From: Gordonia sp. SID5947
Lineage (GTDB): Bacteria > Actinomycetota > Actinomycetes > Mycobacteriales > Mycobacteriaceae
Reading direction: 5' to 3'
Assembly: GCF_009862785.1 (NCBI RefSeq)
Contig: NZ_WWHU01000001.1
Location: forward strand, 2,480,001-2,544,000
DNA length: 64,000 nucleotides
The position numbers and the translations under genes are program-made. Positions 1-8,792 of this stretch are shown in pieces. Position 1 is the stretch's first letter. Each line of letters opens with the position of its first letter. The notes beneath the pieces are model-generated. The model did not search any database. It was given only the letters and a program-made list of their open reading frames with translations, and was not told the DNA's origin.

Positions 1-66
1 AACAACCCGGAGGTCACCCGTGCCTATCTCGGTGCGACCCACAGCGGCAAGGAGGTGAACGCATGA
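1..66 (+). CDS. livG: ABC transporter ATP-binding protein LivG, C-terminal end (partial)
   Basis: Only the last 21 residues are in the window, ending in TGA at 64-66. The tail contains VTRAYLGA, the usual ending of LivG/BraF-type ATPases of branched-chain amino acid (HAAT) importers. Its stop overlaps the ATG of the next gene (ATGA), and that gene is LivF-like, so the two ATPases are translationally coupled. The identity rests on this short tail plus the neighbour. Confidence 0.7.
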   Translation, partial: NNPEVTRAYLGATHSGKEVNA

Positions 67-827
67 CCGCGGCTCTGAGATGCGAAGGTCTGCAGGCCGG
101 CTACGCGAAAGGTCGTCCATGCGTGCGCGATCTGGATCTGGAGGTCCGCCCGGGCGAGGTGCTCGCCCTGCTGGGCCCCAACGGCGCCGGCAAGACGACC
201 GCGCTGCTGACGCTGGCCGGTCTGCTGCCCAGCCTCGGCGGCACCGTCGAGGTGTCGGGAACCGCGGTCAAGTCCGGGCACGCGCGGGCCGCATCGCGGG
301 CGGGACTCGTCCTGGTCCCGGACAACCGGGAACTGTTCACCACGCTGACCGTCGAAGAGAACCTGCGACTCGCGGTGCGCGCTCGGCGGCAGTGGACGAG
401 TGAGCGTGACGCGATCCTCGACTACTTCCCCGGCCTCCGTGATCGCCTGCAGGTGCAGGCAGGTGCACTGTCGGGTGGCGAACAACAGATGCTGGCCATC
501 GGTCGCGCGCTGGCCCAGCACCCAACCGTCCTGCTGATCGATGAGCTGAGTATGGGGCTTGCGCCGGTCATCGTCGAGCGACTGTTGCCGGTCATGCGGC
601 AGGTTGCCGACACCACCGAGACCGCGGTGGTCCTCGTGGAACAGCATGTGCACCTGGCTCTCGAGGTGGCGGACACCGCGCTGGTCTTGCGGCACGGGGT
701 CAACGTGCTCGAGGGTGACTCCCGAACCCTCTCCGCCACTCCGGAACTCATCGAACAGGCATACCTCGGCGCCCACCACAACGGTGGGGGATCCGAAACG
801 ATGGCTCCCGCCGAATCCGTTCAGTAG
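63..827 (+). CDS. livF: ABC transporter ATP-binding protein, LivF type
   Basis: A cytoplasmic ATPase of 254 residues for a HAAT-family importer. Visible motifs are Walker A GPNGAGKT (about 38-45), signature LSGGEQQ (136-142), Walker B VLLIDE (156-161) and the switch histidine H195 in LVEQH. The length is typical of LivF (about 235-255). It overlaps livG by four bases and lies 125 bp before a lipoprotein binding protein. HAAT importers often carry aromatic or carboxylic acids as well as amino acids. The catabolic block downstream makes uptake of its substrate a reasonable but unproven role. Confidence 0.9.
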   Translation: MTAALRCEGLQAGYAKGRPCVRDLDLEVRPGEVLALLGPNGAGKTTALLTLAGLLPSLGGTVEVSGTAVKSGHARAASRAGLVLVPDNRELFTTLTVEENLRLAVRARRQWTSERDAILDYFPGLRDRLQVQAGALSGGEQQMLAIGRALAQHPTVLLIDELSMGLAPVIVERLLPVMRQVADTTETAVVLVEQHVHLALEVADTALVLRHGVNVLEGDSRTLSATPELIEQAYLGAHHNGGGSETMAPAESVQ

Positions 828-952
828 CGCCACCACGCTTCTGCAGACGCCGATGACGATTGCGAATCCGACTATTTCGCGCACGAAACCGAAGATCAGC
901 TCCTGACGTACCACGAGATCGCGGCACAAGTCGCTCCGCCGAAAGGGACCCC

Positions 953-2200
953 ATGAAAACCGTCCGCCGTCCGTACACCACGCGGATCATCGCCGCGGCC
1001 GCTGCAGCGGTTCTGTTTGCCAGCGTGTCAGCGTGCAGCAGCGACGACGACCCCGAGAGCGCCAGCAGCAGCGCCGCCGTACCGTCCGATGCGTTTCCCG
1101 GCAAAGCAGCCGCCGGCGCACCGGTCCGTATCGGCCTCATCGCCAACGAAGGCGGACAGGCGATGTCGCTGCCGGAAACCCGCGAGGCCGCGGAGGCGGC
1201 CACGAAGTACGCCAACGAGAACCTCGGGGGGATCGCCGGTCGGCCCATCGAATTGGTCATCTGCAAGGAGCAGGAGGACCCGGTGTCCGCTCGGAACTGT
1301 GCCAATCAGATGGTCGAGCAGAAAGTTCCCGCAGTCGTGGTGACCAACACCGGGCTCGGCAGCGTCATCGCGCCGATCATCACGAAGGCGGGAATCCCAT
1401 ACATCACTGCGCTCGGTGGCAGTCCGGCTGAGATCAACAGCGACAATTCCTACGTATGGACCGCCGGCTCCAACACGTCACAGGCGATGGCGAGGTTCGC
1501 CAAGGAACAGGGAATGAAGTCGGTGGTCGCCTACAGTATCGACAGCCCCGCGGCGACCGGTTCGTTGACCAACATCGGTGGCCCCGCATTCCGTGCCGCC
1601 GGCATGGATTTCAAACTGATCACCATCCCGTTCGGTACCGCCGATGCGACCCCCCAGGTGAGTGCCGGGCTCGACGCCAATCCGGACGGAGTATTGGTGT
1701 ACGGCGAGTCAACGGTCTGCACGTCAGTCCTGAAGGCGCTGAACACCTTGGGTTCGAAGGCGATTCCGATCTCACCGCAGACCTGCGCGGCTCCCGAAGT
1801 GGTCCAGGCCGTCGGCGCCACCGGTATGGAGAACCTCAGGGTGTTCAGCAGCGCCGACACGGTTTCCGACGATCCCGAAAGCGTTCTGTACCGGACGATC
1901 ATGAAGAAGTACTCGCCGGACACCCCGACCCAGGGGTATGCGGTCACCGGGTATCAGGGCATGCTGGGCCTGGTCCGCGCCACTGCGGGTCTGACCGGCG
2001 ACGTCACGCCGGAGTCGGTCGGCACCGCGATCAAGAAGGCCCAGAAGGTGGAACTGCCCGCCGGAGACGGCATCACTTTCACCTGTGATGGCACAGCGAT
2101 CCCCGGCCTGAAGTCCCTGTGCGGCGATACGATGATCGTGCTCACGATGAAGGACGGCGAACTGACAGATCCGACCAAGGTCAGCGTCTCGAAGCAGTAG
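953..2200 (+). CDS. ABC transporter substrate-binding lipoprotein (Peripla_BP_6/LivK type)
   Basis: A solute-binding protein of 415 residues. The ATG at 953 is chosen because it gives a clean lipoprotein signal: basic RR/TTR start, an alanine-rich hydrophobic core, then the lipobox VSAC with lipidated Cys28 and a Ser/Asp-rich linker. The frame is open further upstream (to about 860), but that would bury the signal peptide. The mature part begins with APVRIGLIANEGG, the fold-type I start of branched-chain amino acid binding proteins. It probably delivers ligand to the LivG/LivF transporter. No permease gene is in the window; it is presumably upstream. The ligand is unknown. Confidence 0.85.
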   Translation: MKTVRRPYTTRIIAAAAAAVLFASVSACSSDDDPESASSSAAVPSDAFPGKAAAGAPVRIGLIANEGGQAMSLPETREAAEAATKYANENLGGIAGRPIELVICKEQEDPVSARNCANQMVEQKVPAVVVTNTGLGSVIAPIITKAGIPYITALGGSPAEINSDNSYVWTAGSNTSQAMARFAKEQGMKSVVAYSIDSPAATGSLTNIGGPAFRAAGMDFKLITIPFGTADATPQVSAGLDANPDGVLVYGESTVCTSVLKALNTLGSKAIPISPQTCAAPEVVQAVGATGMENLRVFSSADTVSDDPESVLYRTIMKKYSPDTPTQGYAVTGYQGMLGLVRATAGLTGDVTPESVGTAIKKAQKVELPAGDGITFTCDGTAIPGLKSLCGDTMIVLTMKDGELTDPTKVSVSKQ

Positions 2201-2221
2201 CGAGCCTCCGACTGATATGTT

Positions 2222-2258
2222 CCGCGGCACCGGTGAACCTCACCGGTGCCGCGGTTCT
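2222..2258 (+). terminator. Rho-independent-like terminator after the binding protein gene
   Basis: A perfect 15-bp stem (2222-2236 with 2240-2254) and a 3-base loop, followed by TTCT, start 21 bp after the stop of the binding protein. The T tract is short, as is usual in high-GC actinobacteria. It lies between convergent transcription units and could act in both directions. Confidence 0.7.
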
Positions 2259-2279
2259 CATCGGCCTGAAGACAGCGAG

Positions 2280-2394
2280 CCCGCATCAACCGTTCCCCGA
2301 GGAGCGAACCTGCGACAGTCACGAAGGGTGGCCCCCAGGAACGCACCCGCATCAACCGTTCCCCGAGGAGCGAGCCCGCGAGCGTCACGAAGGG
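2280..2394. repeat. Two direct copies of a 49-bp intergenic repeat
   Basis: Copies at 2280-2328 and 2346-2394 start with CCCGCATCAACCGTTCCCCG and end with GTCACGAAGGG. They differ at about 4 of 49 positions and are 66 bp apart. A partial third copy (ATCAACCGG) runs into the next gene end near 2402. It is non-coding and lies between the terminator hairpin and the convergent acyl-CoA dehydrogenase. Confidence 0.75.
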
Positions 2395-2403
2395 CGACGG
2401 CGA

Positions 2404-3564
2404 TCAACCGGGGTGACGGGCGGCCAGATCGCGCCCGATGATCTCCTTCATGATCTCGGTGGTCCCACCGACGATCGTCTGCACCCGTGCATCCGCGTAG
2501 GCGCGCGAGATCGGATATTCGTCCATGTAGCCGTAGCCACCGTGCATCTGCAGACAGCCGTTGATGACCCGGTTCTGCAACTCGGTGGTCCACCATTTCG
2601 CCTTGGCGCCCAGCGTGGCGTCGAACTCGCCCGCGTTGAGCGCCAGGATGCCCTGCTCGAGGAACGCCCGCGTGATCTCCACCTCGGTGGTCATCTCGGC
2701 GAGCTTGAAACGTGTGTTCTGGAAATCGATGATCCGCGTACCGAACGCCTTGCGTTCGCTCGTATACCGCACGGTCCAGTCGAGGGCGGCCTCGGCCGCG
2801 GCCAATGCCCGCCATGCGATCGAGAGGCGCTCGAGTGGCAGTTGCGCCGTGAGATGATGAAAGCCACGTCCCTCGTCGCCCACCAGGTTCTCCGCGGGCA
2901 CGCGTACGTCGGTGAACGAGATCTCGGCGGTGTCCTGGGCGTGTAGACCCAGTTTGCGCAACTTGCGGCCGCGCTCGAAGCCTGCCGACGTGGTCGGTAC
3001 CAGGATGAGCGACAGTTGGGGCCTGCCGTTCTTCGCACCGGTGCGCGCAGCCGTGAGCACCACGTCCGACGAGTATCCACTCGTGATGAATGTCTTGGCC
3101 CCGTTGATGATCCATTCGTCACCACTTCGGACCGCCGTGGTCTTCATACCGCGCAGGTCACTGCCGGCGGCAGGCTCGGACATCGCGATCGACGCGACGA
3201 CGTCACCCTGTGCCATGCCGGGCAGCCAGTCCCGCTTCTGCTTCTCGGTTCCGAGTTCGTTGAGGTACGACCCGACGATGTCCTCGTTGATCGAGAATCC
3301 CGATGCCAGCGACGCGGCCCCGACACGTGCCAGTTCTTCCTGGACCACACATCGGAACCGATAGTCGCGTGCCCCGCCACCGCCGTACTCCTCAGGCGTA
3401 CGCACCCCGAGAATTCCCAATGCCCCGGCGGATTTCCAGACTTCGCGCCCGGTTTCGCGGTCGTCCTCCCACTGCTCGAGGTTCGGTGTCACGTCGCGGG
3501 CGACGAAACTCTCGACGACCTGCCGAAAGGCGTTGTGGTCGTCGTCGTAGAAGCGTTGCGGCAC
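2404..3564 (-). CDS. Acyl-CoA dehydrogenase (FadE family)
   Basis: A flavin-dependent acyl-CoA dehydrogenase of 386 residues, full length for the family. The FAD-binding middle segment has SEPAAGSDL, and the C-terminal helix domain carries QMHGGYGYM and IVGGTTEIM. The glutamate of the medium-chain YEGT motif is not at that site, so the base is probably on the alternative helix, as in long-chain/isovaleryl types. The GTG start at 3564 has GAGGAGAA just upstream. It is the last gene of a minus-strand run, 21 bp after the frameshifted thiolase, so it probably oxidises an acyl-CoA made in the same pathway. The substrate is unknown. Confidence 0.88.
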   Translation of the reverse strand: MPQRFYDDDHNAFRQVVESFVARDVTPNLEQWEDDRETGREVWKSAGALGILGVRTPEEYGGGGARDYRFRCVVQEELARVGAASLASGFSINEDIVGSYLNELGTEKQKRDWLPGMAQGDVVASIAMSEPAAGSDLRGMKTTAVRSGDEWIINGAKTFITSGYSSDVVLTAARTGAKNGRPQLSLILVPTTSAGFERGRKLRKLGLHAQDTAEISFTDVRVPAENLVGDEGRGFHHLTAQLPLERLSIAWRALAAAEAALDWTVRYTSERKAFGTRIIDFQNTRFKLAEMTTEVEITRAFLEQGILALNAGEFDATLGAKAKWWTTELQNRVINGCLQMHGGYGYMDEYPISRAYADARVQTIVGGTTEIMKEIIGRDLAARHPG

Positions 3565-3585
3565 GGTAGTTCTCCTCGGTCGGGA

Positions 3586-4766
3586 TCATTGATGCGATAC
3601 GACACCGGATTGCGGTTCGTCGGCCAGCTCGTAGAGGGTCGCGTTCGCCGTTCCCCCGCCTTCACAGATGGCCTGCAACCCATATCGGATGCCTTGATCG
3701 CGCATGTGGTTGATCAGCCTGGTGGTCAGGATCGCGCCCGACGCACCAAGTGGGTGACCGACCGCGATCGCACCGCCGAGTGGATTGACCCGATCCGGAT
3801 CGGCTCCCAGTTCGATCTGCCAGGCCAGCGGTACCGGTGCGAACGCCTCGTTGATCTCCACCGCACCGATCTCGTCGATCGAGAGCCCCGTGCGCGCCAA
3901 GAGTTTCTGTGTCGCCGGGATCGGTCCCGTCAGCATCAGTACAGGGTCATCACCGACCACCGACCCGGCCACCAGACGGACGATAGGACGCAAACCCAGC
4001 TCAGCGGCCTTCTGAGACGTCATGATCATGACACCCGCGGCACCGTCGGAGATCTGTGAGGCGTTTCCCGCGTGGATGACCCCACCCTCCCGGAACGAGG
4101 GGTTGAGCCCGGCGAGCTTCTCCGGGTGGTGCCGCGCCGTAAACCCTCGTCGACGGCGAGCACCCCGTCGGCGGTTTCCACCGGCACCACTTGGGTTTCG
4201 AACGCACCTCGGTCGATGGCGTCGGCCGTCAGTTGGTGTGAGCGTGAGGCGTATTCGTCGAGAGCGAGACGGGACAGGCCCCATTTGTCGGCGATCATCT
4301 CGGCACCCTGACCCTGGTTCAGTTCATCGACCCCGTAGCGATCGAAGACAGTCTGCCCGTACGGGAAGCCACTCTCCCGGGCCGCCCCGAGCGGCACCCT
4401 GGACATCGTCTCGACTCCGCCCGCGATCGCGACCTCGTAGGCACCGGCGATCACGGCGTGTGCCGCCGATTCGATCGCCTGCTGACCGGAACCGCAAGCC
4501 CTGTTGATCGTCACCGCGGGAACCGAGTCCGGCCATCCGGCGGCGAGCACCGCGAATCGGCCCACATTGCTGGACTGATCGCCGAGCTGGGTTACGCAGC
4601 CCCACATGACATCATCGACGATGCCCGGGTCGACACCCGTGCGCCGCACCAGCTCTCGAAGGACGATCGCCGAGAGATCGGCGGCATGAACACCGGCGAG
4701 CGAGCCGTTCCGCTTACCGATTGGCGTCCGGACCGCTTCGACGATCACGGCATCACGATCAGGCAT
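3586..4766 (-). pseudogene. Acetyl-CoA acetyltransferase/thiolase, interrupted by one frameshift
   Basis: Two frames together encode one thiolase of about 393 residues. The first frame (from ATG 4766, GGAG upstream) has the N-terminal half with the nucleophile region INRACGSGQQ. The second has HAGNASQISDGAA, the GHPLGASGA histidine motif and CEGGG. The break is at about 4124-4126, where a run of three C on the coding strand replaces the four needed to read GTTPEKLAGL. The intact thiolase at 7584-8732 is a close paralogue and guides the repair. Either a base-calling error or a young pseudogene. It lies between the racemase and an acyl-CoA dehydrogenase, so the predicted role is thiolytic cleavage of a 3-ketoacyl-CoA. 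Confidence 0.8.
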
Positions 4767-4810
4767 GGGTTGCTCCAGTCGGTCGCGGGTGGATTGGATC
4801 GGCTCCAAAC

Positions 4811-5893
4811 CTAGTATTCCTGGTTGACCAGGTCAACGGTCGAGAGGCTCACTCCCCACCTCTCCAGCAGTTGATCGGGGCTGCCGCCATCCGGCACGAA
4901 TCCCATGGGAAGCTTTGGCGTCCATCGGTTCTCACCCGTGGTCAGCAGCACATCACGGTCTGCCATCTGTGGATGCCCCGCAGCCTCGGACAGGTCCAGA
5001 ACCGGGGCGAGGCATGCATCGGTCTCCTGAGCCCGATCGGCCCACTCGTCTCTCGTGCGCCGTCGCACTGCCGTCGCGATCTTCTCGCGCAAGCCCGGCC
5101 AGTTCACGGGGAGCTCGCGTCCCTGGACCAATTCCGGGTCCAACTCGAGCACCTCGAGCAGTCGAACGAAGAACGGTTCTTCGAGCGCACCGACGGCCAC
5201 GAACCGATCGTCCGCGCACGCATACACGTCGTAGTACGGGGCGCCGGTGTCCAACCGGTTCGTTCCCGGCTCGTCGGACCAGACACCCCGCGCCCGATAC
5301 TCGTGTTGCATCGACGTGAGATAGGTTGCCCCGTCGACGATGGCGACGTCGAGCACCGTTCCCTCGCCGGTACGAACGCGTTCGTGCAGGGCAGCCAGGA
5401 CCGCAGTGACGAGATACATTGCCCCACCCCCGAAGTCACCGAGGAGATTGGCGGTCGGAACGGGGCGGCCACCGGCACGAGTGGCAAGGTGCAGGGCGCC
5501 GGTCACGGCGATGTAGGTCAGATCGTGCCCCGCCGTCCGTGCGAGCGGGCCGGTCTGACCCCACCCGGTCATCCGCGCATAGATCAGCCCGGACTCGCGC
5601 GGCCGCAGGTCCTCTGGTCCGAGTCCGAGGCGTTCCATCACGCCCGGCCGGAACCCCTCGACCACGACGTCGGCGGCGGCGATGATCTCGCGGACTTCCG
5701 ATACCACCTGCTGATCCTTGAGATCGACATCGAGGATCGCGCGATTACGCGCCAGCGCCGGTACCGCGGCCCCCGGACGGCGCAACGAGATCACGTCGGC
5801 ACCGAGGTCCGCCAGAAGCATGCACCCGAAGGGTGCCGGTCCGAGGCCCAGCATCTCGACCACACGTAGCCCGCTCAACGGTCCCGACTGCAC
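4811..5893 (-). CDS. mcr: CoA-transferase family III protein, alpha-methylacyl-CoA racemase type
   Basis: 360 residues, the length of bacterial alpha-methylacyl-CoA racemases. His123 in AGHDLTYIAVTGAL and Asp153 in LLGDFGGG match the His/Asp acid-base pair of M. tuberculosis MCR. The GTG start at 5893 has GAGGTGA upstream. Such enzymes interconvert 2R- and 2S-methylacyl-CoA so that branched side chains can enter beta-oxidation. The gene sits in a tight minus-strand operon with acyl-CoA dehydrogenase, thiolase and ferredoxin genes. This suggests a 2-methyl-branched substrate, such as an isoprenoid or sterol-like chain. Another CaiB/BaiF activity cannot be excluded. Confidence 0.8.
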   Translation of the reverse strand: MQSGPLSGLRVVEMLGLGPAPFGCMLLADLGADVISLRRPGAAVPALARNRAILDVDLKDQQVVSEVREIIAAADVVVEGFRPGVMERLGLGPEDLRPRESGLIYARMTGWGQTGPLARTAGHDLTYIAVTGALHLATRAGGRPVPTANLLGDFGGGAMYLVTAVLAALHERVRTGEGTVLDVAIVDGATYLTSMQHEYRARGVWSDEPGTNRLDTGAPYYDVYACADDRFVAVGALEEPFFVRLLEVLELDPELVQGRELPVNWPGLREKIATAVRRRTRDEWADRAQETDACLAPVLDLSEAAGHPQMADRDVLLTTGENRWTPKLPMGFVPDGGSPDQLLERWGVSLSTVDLVNQEY

Positions 5894-5940
5894 GGCTCAC
5901 CTCGTTCCACGGTTGCCGGCCTGCCGGAAGACACTCTGGA

Positions 5941-6129
5941 TCACCGTGTTTCGATGGCACGTTCGGGGCACGCCGCGACGGCCTCGAGGGCCAGTGCCTC
6001 GTCTCCCTCCGGAACACTGATCTCGGCGTTCAGTGCATAGCCACCGTCATCGATCTCGAACATTTCGGGCGAGGTGGCAAAGCAACGCGCGTGTCCGGCG
6101 CACTTGTCGAGGTCGATCGAGACTTTCAT
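5941..6129 (-). CDS. [3Fe-4S] ferredoxin, P450-partner type
   Basis: A ferredoxin of 62 residues. Cys10, Cys16 and Cys54 are arranged as C-x2-H-x2-C then CP, the pattern of small [3Fe-4S] ferredoxins that feed cytochromes P450 in actinobacteria. The ATG at 6129 is chosen because the protein then starts with MKVSIDLDKC, typical of the family, and GGAG lies about 8 bases upstream. An upstream in-frame ATG would add 24 unrelated residues. It lies between the racemase and the type III CoA-transferase. No P450 gene is in the window, so its partner must be encoded elsewhere or be another oxygenase. Confidence 0.88.
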   Translation of the reverse strand: MKVSIDLDKCAGHARCFATSPEMFEIDDGGYALNAEISVPEGDEALALEAVAACPERAIETR

Positions 6130-6204
6130 CGCGAACTCCGTTTCGGTGATCGTGGTATCCGGTGATCGTGGTATCCGCTGTCGGACGTACCCGTGCTTCA
6201 CGGC

Positions 6205-7434
6205 TCAGGTGACCGCACCGGCAATCTTCAGGGCGATCAGCTGGTCGTCGTCGAGGCCCAGTTCACGAAGCACTTCGTCGGTGTGTTCGGCGAATTGGGG
6301 TGCACGGGTGAGCGACACGGGTGCATTGTCGAACTTGACCGGATTGGCCACCAGCTTCTGTGGGTTGCCCTCGGCATCGACCATGTCGGCGATACGACCG
6401 TTGGCGGTGAGGGCCTGGTCGTTGCCAAGATCCCAGGAATCCTGCAGAACCGCCCACTGTCCGCGGATGTCCTTCAGCGCAGCACGCCAGTGGTCGAGAG
6501 GTTGTGCGCCGATGATCTCCGAGAAGATGTCCAGCGCCTGCGTGTAATGCTCGGTGATCAGTGCGTCGGTCCGGAATCTCTCGTCGTCGACGAGTTCGTC
6601 GTGGCCGATCGCGCGGCAGAACTCCGGCCAATAGCGTCGCGCCTGCAGCATGGACAATTGAATCCACCGTCCATCCGACGTGCGGTAGGCCCCGGAGAGC
6701 GGATTACCCGCACTCGCAGAACGCTTCTCCGAAGAGGGCGCAGGCATCGCCTCACCGCGCATCAGGGCCATGTTCACGGTGAACTGCGTGGCCCACGCAC
6801 CCACCGCGAGGAGCGAGACGTCGATCTCCGACGGTTCCCCGGTCATCGCACGACCGTAGAGCGCCGCCGCGATCCCGCCCGCGATGGTCATTCCTCCGAT
6901 GTTGTCCCCGTATGCTCCAGCCGGCATGAAGCTGACCCGCTCCGCCTCCGCAGGGGTGGTACCGAAGGCGCTGCCACCGCGCGCCCAGAACGCGGTCGAG
7001 TCATAGCCTCCCTTGTCCGCATCCGGCCCCTCGGAACCGAAGCCACTCCCGGACACGTAGATGATGTCGGGATTGATCGCCCGGATGTCCTCGAGCGTGA
7101 TCCCGAGTTTGCTACGCGCGGCCGGCAGAAAATTCGTCAGGAAGACGTCACTCTTCTTGACGAGTTCTTCGAGCACGGGACGGGACTCGGGTCGTTCGAG
7201 TGCGATTCCCACACTGCGTTTCCCGCGATTCGGACCTTCCATGATGGGAGCGAAAGACGAACCGGCCAGGTCGTATCCGAGCACCCGCACCAGTCCGCGC
7301 TGGGCGTCACCCTTCTCCGCGTGCTCGACCTTGACGATGTCCGCACCCCAGTCGGCCAGGACCGCTCCGGCGGCCGGGACAAAGGTGAACTGCGCCACCT
7401 CGAGAATGCGGACGCCTTCCATCGGGCGGTGCAT
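6205..7434 (-). CDS. Type III (CaiB/BaiF) CoA-transferase
   Basis: 409 residues, full length for the family. It starts MEGVRILEVAQFTFVPAAG, with VLADWGADIVKVE behind it. Asp177 in AGAYGDNIGG matches the catalytic aspartate that forms the acyl anhydride in CaiB/Frc enzymes. The ATG at 7434 has GAGGAG upstream. Predicted reaction: transfer of CoA between an acyl-CoA and a free acid, activating or recycling the pathway substrate. It sits in the same operon direction as thiolase, ferredoxin and racemase. Its sequence differs clearly from the racemase at 4811, so the two are not redundant copies. The substrate is unknown. Confidence 0.85.
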   Translation of the reverse strand: MHRPMEGVRILEVAQFTFVPAAGAVLADWGADIVKVEHAEKGDAQRGLVRVLGYDLAGSSFAPIMEGPNRGKRSVGIALERPESRPVLEELVKKSDVFLTNFLPAARSKLGITLEDIRAINPDIIYVSGSGFGSEGPDADKGGYDSTAFWARGGSAFGTTPAEAERVSFMPAGAYGDNIGGMTIAGGIAAALYGRAMTGEPSEIDVSLLAVGAWATQFTVNMALMRGEAMPAPSSEKRSASAGNPLSGAYRTSDGRWIQLSMLQARRYWPEFCRAIGHDELVDDERFRTDALITEHYTQALDIFSEIIGAQPLDHWRAALKDIRGQWAVLQDSWDLGNDQALTANGRIADMVDAEGNPQKLVANPVKFDNAPVSLTRAPQFAEHTDEVLRELGLDDDQLIALKIAGAVT

Positions 7435-7583
7435 GCCTACTCCTCACGGTTCGTCCGGCCCTGGCGGTCTCCATTCCGCGCGCCCGACCGGTGGTTCGTC
7501 TCGGTCCATGGTGTGACGATCTGCGCGGTGTCGGGCCTTTCCTCCCGGCGAGTGGGACGGAACGGCTCGGCCTGCGCACATCC

Positions 7584-8732
7584 TCATGCCGCGAGCAGTT
7601 CGAGGATGGTGGCGTTCGCTTGACCGCCGCCTTCACACATCGTCTGCAATCCGTATCGGATGTGATTGCGCCGCATATGCGCGATGAGGTCTGTCATGAT
7701 CCGTGCGCCCGAACCCCCCAGCGGATGACCGAACGCGATGGCACCACCGTTCGGATTGAGAACCTCGTCGTCCACTCCGACCTCCCGTTGCCATGCCAGT
7801 GGCACGGTCGCAAAGGCCTCGTTGACCTCGAACACACCGATGTCGGAAACGTCCAGATGCGCCTTCGCGAGTGCCTTCGCGGTGGCTGGGATCGGCCCGG
7901 TCAGCATGATCACGGGGTCCGCCCCCGTCACGACGGCCGTGTGCACCCGTGCCAGAGGGGTCAACGAGTGCCGCCGGGCGGCCTCCTCGCTCATCACCAG
8001 CAGCGCCGCGGCACCGTCGGAGACCTGGGAGGCGTTGCCCGCGTGTATGACCCCGTCCTCGGCGAATACGGGCTTGAGTTTCGCCAGGGTCTCGACCGAA
8101 GTCCCGCGACGGATGCCCTCGTCCGCGGACACGATGCCATCCGCCGTCGTCACCGGGACGATCTGCCGGTCGAGCCATCCCGCATCCTGCGCGGCCGCTG
8201 CCCGCTCGTGTGAGCGGGCGGCATACGCATCGACGTCGTTGCGTGACAGACCCCACTTCTCCGCGATCATCTCCGCACCGATCCCCTGGTTCGGCACGAT
8301 GCCGTCGTACCGATCACGGTATCGCTGCGTGAACGGGCTCTCGCCGACCGACGTGGACGAGCCCATCGGCACCCGTGACATCGACTCCACGCCCCCCGCG
8401 ACGACCACATCGTAGTGACCCGCTTCCACACTGGCGACCGCGAAATTGAGTGCCTGTTGCGATGATCCGCACTGCCGGTCGACGGTCACGCCCGGGATCG
8501 ATTCCGGCCAGCCGGCCGTCAACACCGCAGTTCGGGCGATGTCGATGGCCTGTTCGGAGACCTGTTGGACACATCCCCAGATGACGTCGTCGACGACCCC
8601 CGGATCGATTCCGCTCCGTTCCACGAGCCCGTCGAGGACGGTGGCGGACAGATCCGCCGGATGAATCCCGGACAGACGTCCCTTCTTGCGGCCGACAGGG
8701 GTACGGACGGCTTCGACGATCACTGCAGACAT
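7584..8732 (-). CDS. Acetyl-CoA acetyltransferase/thiolase
   Basis: An intact thiolase of 382 residues. The catalytic set is visible: nucleophile Cys88 in RQCGSSQQA, His336 in GHPLGGSGA and Cys366 in MCEGGGQANA. The ATG at 8732 has AAGGAG upstream. It is a close paralogue of the frameshifted thiolase at 3586-4766 and lies 60 bp after the ligase gene. It should cleave a 3-ketoacyl-CoA to acetyl- or propionyl-CoA. It resembles FadA5/FadA6-type enzymes of steroid catabolism, but no evidence here assigns a steroid substrate. Confidence 0.9.
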   Translation of the reverse strand: MSAVIVEAVRTPVGRKKGRLSGIHPADLSATVLDGLVERSGIDPGVVDDVIWGCVQQVSEQAIDIARTAVLTAGWPESIPGVTVDRQCGSSQQALNFAVASVEAGHYDVVVAGGVESMSRVPMGSSTSVGESPFTQRYRDRYDGIVPNQGIGAEMIAEKWGLSRNDVDAYAARSHERAAAAQDAGWLDRQIVPVTTADGIVSADEGIRRGTSVETLAKLKPVFAEDGVIHAGNASQVSDGAAALLVMSEEAARRHSLTPLARVHTAVVTGADPVIMLTGPIPATAKALAKAHLDVSDIGVFEVNEAFATVPLAWQREVGVDDEVLNPNGGAIAFGHPLGGSGARIMTDLIAHMRRNHIRYGLQTMCEGGGQANATILELLAA

Positions 8733-8792
8733 CAGAATCTCCTTGACGAACGGGCGGCTCCGCTCGGCGGGCCGCGCGGTGGATGTGCCGCG

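Noticed and set aside
860..952. Longer N-terminus of the binding lipoprotein
   Set aside because: It would place about 31 Arg-rich residues before the signal peptide and disable lipoprotein export.
6193..7623. A 476-codon plus-strand frame
   Set aside because: Antisense to the type III CoA-transferase, with no recognisable domain or ribosome site.
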